NCBI GenBank assembly: GCA_965276755.1
Contig: OZ255625.1
Location: 2,480,001-2,544,000, forward strand
From: CAJCIS01 sp965276755
Lineage (GTDB): Bacteria; Pseudomonadota; Alphaproteobacteria; Acetobacterales; Acetobacteraceae
Length of the DNA stretch: 64,000 bases
Reading direction: 5' to 3'
Both the position numbers and the translations under genes were made by a program. Below the pieces are notes generated by a model. The model did no database searches, was not told where the DNA came from, and saw nothing but the letters and a program-made list of their open reading frames with translations. Within the stretch, counting starts at the first letter, position 1. Each line of letters begins with the position of its first letter. This document shows positions 60,167 to 64,000 of this stretch, in pieces.

Positions 60167-62128
60167 ATGGCCGAAATCTACCGCCCGACGATCCTGACAC
60201 CGCCGCCGCCGGCCCAGATCCTGCCCGCGGAGCTGCCTGGCGTGAACGGCCTGCTGACCCTGGCTGTCGGCGTGGTGGTGGTTGGCGGCCTCTATTTCGG
60301 CCGGGACATGCTGATCCCGATCACGCTGGCAATCCTGCTGAGCTTCCTGCTCGGCCCGCTCGCCGACGTGCTGCGCCGCCTTCGGCTTGGCCGCACGATG
60401 GCCGTGCTGATGGCCGTTCTTGTCGCGCTGACCCTGATCCTGGGCCTGGCCAGCGTGATCGCCCTGCAGATCTCCAACCTGACACCCGACATTCCGCGCT
60501 ATCAGGCGACGTTGACCACCAAGTTCTCCAGCTTTCGCGACGCGGCACTTTCCCGCCTCGTCGCGATGGAAAGCCGGCTCAAGCCGGACATTGCGCCCGT
60601 GCGCCCGCCTGCACGCGGAAGCACCGCGGCGCGCGCGCCCCAGGGCACGGTGCAAAACCCGCTTGCCGTGCAGGTGCAAACGCCCCCGCCCACGCCGCTC
60701 GAAGTGGCGGGACGGATCGTGGGCCCGGTGCTCGGGCCGCTCGGCACCACCGCGCTGGTCATGCTGATTTCGATTTTCATCTTGTTGCAGAAGGAGGATT
60801 TGCGTGACCGGCTGATCCGCCTGTTCGGCTCTGGCGATTTGCACCGCACCACGCTGGCGATGAATGACGCAGCACGCCGGCTGTCCAAATATTTCCTGAC
60901 GCAACTGGCCATCAACACGGGTTTCGGCTGCTTCATTGCCGTGGGATTGACCGTCATCGGCGTGCCGAGCCCGGTACTGTGGGGCATGGTGGCGCTGCTG
61001 CTGCGCTTCGTGCCTTATGTTGGCGTCTATATTTCGGCCGCCATCCCCGTGCTGCTGGGCGCGGCGGTCGATCCCGGCTGGGGAATGGCCGCCTGGACAC
61101 TGGGCCTCTACATGGTCGGCGAACTGATCGTGGGCCAGGTCATCGAGCCCTTCGCCTACGGCCACAGCACCGGCCTCTCGCCCGTTTCGATCGTCATTGC
61201 GGCGATCTTCTGGACCTGGATCTGGGGCTCGGTCGGGTTGTTGCTGGCAACGCCGCTGACGCTTTGCCTGGTCGTGTTGGGGCGACACGTCAAACGCCTG
61301 GAATTCCTCGACGTATTGCTGGGTGATCGGCCGGCGCTGACACCTGTCGAAAGCCTCTATCAGCGCCTGCTCGCCAACGATCCTGACGAAGCCGAAACCC
61401 AGGCCGAGGTGCTGCTGCGCGAACGCCCCCTTTCGGCCTATTACGACGAAGTCGTGCTGCGGGCGCTGGTGCTTGCGGCCAACGACGTGCGCCGCGGCGT
61501 GCTGACGCGTGAGCGCCAGTTGGTCATGCGCGACGCGATGTGCAGCCTGGTGGACGATCTGGACGATCACGAGGACGCAACACCCGCGGCCGGTGCCGCA
61601 GATGACGGTGCCGCCGCACCCCCGCAATCCGAACTGGCCGTGCCGCGCACCGCCGCGCTGAAGCGGGTGGCACCCCCTGCCGAGACGCTTCCGCCTGCAT
61701 GGGGCGGCGGCGGCGCGGTGTTGTGCCTGGGCGGGCGCGTGCCGCTCGATGACGCGGGTGCGACGATGCTCGCGCAGTTGGTGCGCAAGCATGGCCTGGG
61801 TGCGCGCGTGGTCATGCACGAGGCGATCAGCCGCTCCACGATCAATGCGCTGGAGATCGGGCCCGTGGGTGCGATCTGCATCAGCTATTGCGAGGCAACC
61901 GGCAGCCCGGCCCATCTGCGCTTTCTGCTGCGCCGCCTGCGTCAGCGTGCGCCGGGGGCGGTGCTTATCCTGGCGCTGTGGCGGGGCGAGGCGGCGACGC
62001 AGGAATGGGATGACGATCTGCTCAAGACCACGCAGGGTGCGGCCGGGACCCTGCGTGAAGTGCTGACGCGGCTGCTGGATGCGGCGGCGGTGGCTGTGGT
62101 GGAGGAGCCGATTTCGGTGACGGCATAG
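60167..62128 (+). CDS. AI-2E family transporter with C-terminal soluble extension
   Basis: 653 residues, nearly twice the usual AI-2E length. The first 370 residues form the family core of eight membrane segments with the characteristic pore-side loop and motif PVLWGMVALLLRFVPYVGVY and HSTGLSPVSIVIAAIFW. The remaining 280 residues are soluble and cytosolic, with DEAETQAEVLLRERPLSAYY, then a Rossmann-like stretch GGGGAVLCLGGRVPLDD and RAPGAVLILALWRGE. I do not recognise the extension. Family members are exporters or Na+/H+ antiporters, and the AI-2 role is not general. Confidence 0.87.
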   Translation: MAEIYRPTILTPPPPAQILPAELPGVNGLLTLAVGVVVVGGLYFGRDMLIPITLAILLSFLLGPLADVLRRLRLGRTMAVLMAVLVALTLILGLASVIALQISNLTPDIPRYQATLTTKFSSFRDAALSRLVAMESRLKPDIAPVRPPARGSTAARAPQGTVQNPLAVQVQTPPPTPLEVAGRIVGPVLGPLGTTALVMLISIFILLQKEDLRDRLIRLFGSGDLHRTTLAMNDAARRLSKYFLTQLAINTGFGCFIAVGLTVIGVPSPVLWGMVALLLRFVPYVGVYISAAIPVLLGAAVDPGWGMAAWTLGLYMVGELIVGQVIEPFAYGHSTGLSPVSIVIAAIFWTWIWGSVGLLLATPLTLCLVVLGRHVKRLEFLDVLLGDRPALTPVESLYQRLLANDPDEAETQAEVLLRERPLSAYYDEVVLRALVLAANDVRRGVLTRERQLVMRDAMCSLVDDLDDHEDATPAAGAADDGAAAPPQSELAVPRTAALKRVAPPAETLPPAWGGGGAVLCLGGRVPLDDAGATMLAQLVRKHGLGARVVMHEAISRSTINALEIGPVGAICISYCEATGSPAHLRFLLRRLRQRAPGAVLILALWRGEAATQEWDDDLLKTTQGAAGTLREVLTRLLDAAAVAVVEEPISVTA

Positions 62129-62129
62129 T

Positions 62130-62251
62130 CAGGAAGCACTTCTTTTTGAAAAAAAGAAGCGAAAAACTTTTGCTATTTTTGCTTGCGTTTGTGCCAATTT
62201 ATAAAAGTCTTTTTGCTTCTTTTTCTTCAGAAAAAGAAGAATCCTTCCTTC
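62130..62251. repeat. Family C palindrome, full
   Basis: Left half AGGAAGCAC, TTCTTTTTGAAAAAAAGAA, AACTTTTG. Right half AAAAGTCTTTTTGC, CTTCTTTTTCTTCAGAAAAAG, AATCCTTCC. Immediately followed by MITE copy 2, so family C and family B elements lie side by side. Confidence 0.88.
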
Positions 62252-62252
62252 T

Positions 62253-62431
62253 TATACCAACCCGCAGAAAGATTGACTTTCAAGAAGGCTGCGGGAGATG
62301 TGCCATCCCCCCCAAGACCCACCGCCATCATTTAAGTCGGTTCCTAATAAATGAGGGGGGTTTGGGATGGCACATCTTCCCCAACCTTTCTCACCTTGAA
62401 CATGTCTCAGTCTCAACGCGGATTGGTACTA
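62253..62431. mobile_element. MITE-like element copy 2, ending in the FNR stop codon
   Basis: Left end TTATACCAACCCGCAGAAAG and right end CTCAACGCGGATTGGTACTA. Inner parts share CTTTCAAGAAGGCTG and AACCTTTCTCACCTTGAACA-like segments with copy 1 at 10988, and the family B core. The last three bases form, on the minus strand, the TAG stop of the FNR gene. No transposase is encoded. Confidence 0.72.
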
Positions 62432-63430
62432 GGGCACACCCTTGCTCGTGGAATATTCAAAATGCAGCGCCTCGCCAGGCCGCGCAATCGGGTGAATCGC
62501 GTGGGCCGCAACCGCTGCTTCGGAAAACCCTTGCAAAATCAATTTCAGCTTGCCCGGGTAGGTGACGACATCACCGATGGCGAATACGCCGGCGATGTTG
62601 GTCTGGCACGTGCCGGGATCGACGCGCAAATGATGACGCTCCTGTTCCAGACCCCAGCTCGCGATCGGGCCAAGATCCATCGACAACCCGAAGAAAGGCA
62701 GCAGTACATCGGCCGGCAGATGGCGGGTGCGCCCGTCAAGGTCTGCCACCTCCACGCTGCGCAGCGCGCCGCCGGCACCGTGCAGCGCGTGCAATTGGTA
62801 GGGGATCACCAGTTCCAGCGCTCCCGCGCGCGCGGCCGCATCCAGTTGCGCGGCCGTTTCCGGCGAGGCACGGAACTTGGGCCGGCGATGCACGACCTGG
62901 ATGCTGGCGGCGATATCCCGCAGGGCGAGCGCCCAGTCGACGGCGGAGTCGCCGCCACCGGCGATAACCACGCGCTTGCCGCGCAAATCCTCGCGCCGGC
63001 GAACGTAATATTGCACCGCGCCGGAGGTCTCGTAGGCGTCCAAATCGTCGAGCGGCGGCCGGTTGGGGCCGAAGGCGCCTGCACCGGCGGCGATGATGAC
63101 GGCGCGGGCGGCTATGACTTCGTCGCGGTCGGTGCGCAGGGTAAAGGCGCCAGCCTGGCCGTGCAGCGCGACCACGCGGCGGCCGAGCAGCCGCGGCGCG
63201 GCGAAGGGGGCGATCTGGGCTTCGAGCTGCGCGACCAGGGCGCCGGCTTCCAGGGCCGGGTGGGCAGGGATGTCGTAGATGGGTTTTTCGGGGTAGAGGG
63301 CGGCGCATTGGCCGCCGACCTCGCCGAGCGCATCAATCAGCACGCTGGTGAGCTTGAGCATGCCGCATTGAAAGACGGCGAATAACCCCGCAGGGCCTGC
63401 GCCGATGATGGCGACATCTGTCTGGATCAT
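62429..63430 (-). CDS. Ferredoxin/flavodoxin-NADP+ reductase (TrxR-like type)
   Basis: 333 residues. FAD motif AIIGAGPAGLFAVFQ and LGEVGGQCAALYPEKP at the N-terminus, NADPH motif VIAGGGDSAVDWALAL near 155, FAIGDVVTYPG and the typical C-terminal HFEYSTSKG. The redox-active CxxC of thioredoxin reductase is absent, which marks the ferredoxin-NADP reductase branch. The stop codon comes from the MITE end. tsaE is divergent. Confidence 0.92.
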   Translation of the reverse strand: MIQTDVAIIGAGPAGLFAVFQCGMLKLTSVLIDALGEVGGQCAALYPEKPIYDIPAHPALEAGALVAQLEAQIAPFAAPRLLGRRVVALHGQAGAFTLRTDRDEVIAARAVIIAAGAGAFGPNRPPLDDLDAYETSGAVQYYVRRREDLRGKRVVIAGGGDSAVDWALALRDIAASIQVVHRRPKFRASPETAAQLDAAARAGALELVIPYQLHALHGAGGALRSVEVADLDGRTRHLPADVLLPFFGLSMDLGPIASWGLEQERHHLRVDPGTCQTNIAGVFAIGDVVTYPGKLKLILQGFSEAAVAAHAIHPIARPGEALHFEYSTSKGVP

Positions 63431-63491
63431 GCGCGCGGTCTATCAGGTGCAAGCTGGGGAAAGAAGGCTAGGGGTCTTTCCAAGGACATTC

Positions 63492-63920
63492 ATGCACGTC
63501 GCCCTTCCCGATCTGGCAGCTACCGAAACGCTCGCCCGTGAGCTCGCCACCGGGCTGCGCGCCGGTGACGCCGTGCTCCTCGATGGCCCGCTCGGCGCGG
63601 GCAAGACCACGCTGGCGCGCGCCATGCTGCGCGCACTGTGCGCCGACCCGGCGCTGGAGGTGCCCAGCCCCAGCTACACGCTGGTGCAAAGCTACGAGAC
63701 GCCCGCCTTTACGGTGCACCATTTCGACTTGTGGCGGCTCGACGGGCCGGAGGCGGTCATCGAGCTCGGCTGGGACGAGGCGCGCGCGGGCGTGGTGCTG
63801 GTCGAATGGCCCGACCGGCTTGGACCGCTGACCCCGCCCGGCGCCTTGCACGTGAGCCTCAGCCTGGGGCATGGCGAGGCGAGGAACGCCAGGATCGAGA
63901 GGGAAGTGGCCGATGGCTGA
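63492..63920 (+). CDS. tsaE: tRNA threonylcarbamoyladenosine biosynthesis ATPase
   Basis: 142 residues from ATG at 63492. Codons before it in frame are not conserved. Walker A LDGPLGAGKTTLARA near residue 34, VPSPSYTLVQSY and the HFDLWRL motif, then WDEARAGVVLVEWPDRL with the Walker B-like region. It works with TsaB and TsaD to modify A37 of ANN-decoding tRNAs. It overlaps the next gene by eight bases. Confidence 0.94.
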   Translation: MHVALPDLAATETLARELATGLRAGDAVLLDGPLGAGKTTLARAMLRALCADPALEVPSPSYTLVQSYETPAFTVHHFDLWRLDGPEAVIELGWDEARAGVVLVEWPDRLGPLTPPGALHVSLSLGHGEARNARIEREVADG

Positions 63921-64000
63921 GCTCGTTGACGTGCTGCCGCAGCATCGCATCGATGAGGCCGCGCTGACCGCGTATCTGGCAGGCGCCCTGCCCGAGGCGG
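63913..64000 (+). CDS. Start of a probable phosphotransferase (APH/choline-kinase type), cut by the window end
   Basis: Only 29 codons are visible: MAELVDVLPQHRIDEAALTA and onward. The pattern RIDEAALTAYL near the N-terminus resembles aminoglycoside-phosphotransferase-like kinases of the ACAD10/11 type, and an APH-type gene commonly follows tsaE in alphaproteobacteria (AmgK). The evidence is slight. Confidence 0.4.
   Translation, partial: MAELVDVLPQHRIDEAALTAYLAGALPEA

Noticed and set aside
60098..61915. 605-codon minus-strand open frame opposite the AI-2E transporter
   Set aside because: Composition is rich in Arg, His and Gln with no domain, as expected for an antisense shadow of a high-GC membrane protein.
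1..64000. CRISPR array
   Set aside because: Repeats here are dispersed kilobases apart and palindromic, without regular spacers or cas genes.

Overview
This is a high-GC bacterial chromosome segment with densely packed genes. The gene content points to an alphaproteobacterium, most probably Acetobacteraceae: GltB/GltD glutamate synthase, a TrxR-type ferredoxin-NADP reductase, long HPF, RpoN, TsaE followed by a phosphotransferase-like start, a DUF721 protein and Psd/PssA. Family assignments come from reading the proteins, and the taxonomy is inference. Both window edges cut genes: a secreted PNGase A-like protein on the left and a likely phosphotransferase on the right.

Layout. 0-7.4 kb: PNGase A-like protein, thiolase, amidase, a fused enoyl-CoA hydratase/3-hydroxyacyl-CoA dehydrogenase and an EEP-family nuclease/phosphatase. 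7.5-16.6 kb: Uup-type ABC-F protein, TylF-like methyltransferase, DUF1003 membrane protein, glmS, RNase D-like exonuclease, tRNA-Leu(CAG), NDUFA9-like epimerase and gltD. 16.7-23 kb: gltB, a small toxin-44-like protein overlapping a membrane-anchored partner, and a GST. 23-36 kb: acyl/alcohol catabolism genes (TetR, thiolase, SDRs, GMC oxidoreductase, two acyl-CoA dehydrogenases, acyl-CoA ligase, MDR reductase), with a VC0807-like membrane protein and a Kir potassium channel at the ends of the operons. 36-50 kb: MOSC protein, delta-60 repeat protein, purD-panB, xseA, PQQ-type propeller protein, YncE/phosphoesterase fusion, TPR-sulfotransferase and psd-pssA. 50-52.5 kb: an accessory islet with a lysozyme-like protein, an exported partner and a complete IS5-type element. 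52.6-64 kb: DUF721, GST, rpoN, hpf, small exported proteins, amidase, GlsB/YeaQ protein, AI-2E transporter, FNR and tsaE.

The most unusual overall feature is a set of dispersed intergenic palindromes. Family A is GC-rich, with CCAGGGGC/GCCCCTGG and CTGGGGCC/GGCCCCAG hairpins. Family B is a GGGGGAGATGTGCC core. Family C is AT-rich with AAGGAAG ends. All three are built as two inverted half-sites around a variable spacer, and half-sites also occur alone. Two family B cores sit inside a roughly 180-220 bp MITE-like element with ACCAAYCCGC ends. In several places the repeat end itself supplies the stop codon, or a plausible start region, of the adjacent gene.

Two gene pairs look like effector-partner modules: the toxin-44-like protein with a signal-anchored protein, and the lysozyme-like protein with an exported protein. 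Both pairs use an ATGA overlap. Neither has a recognisable secretion system in the window.
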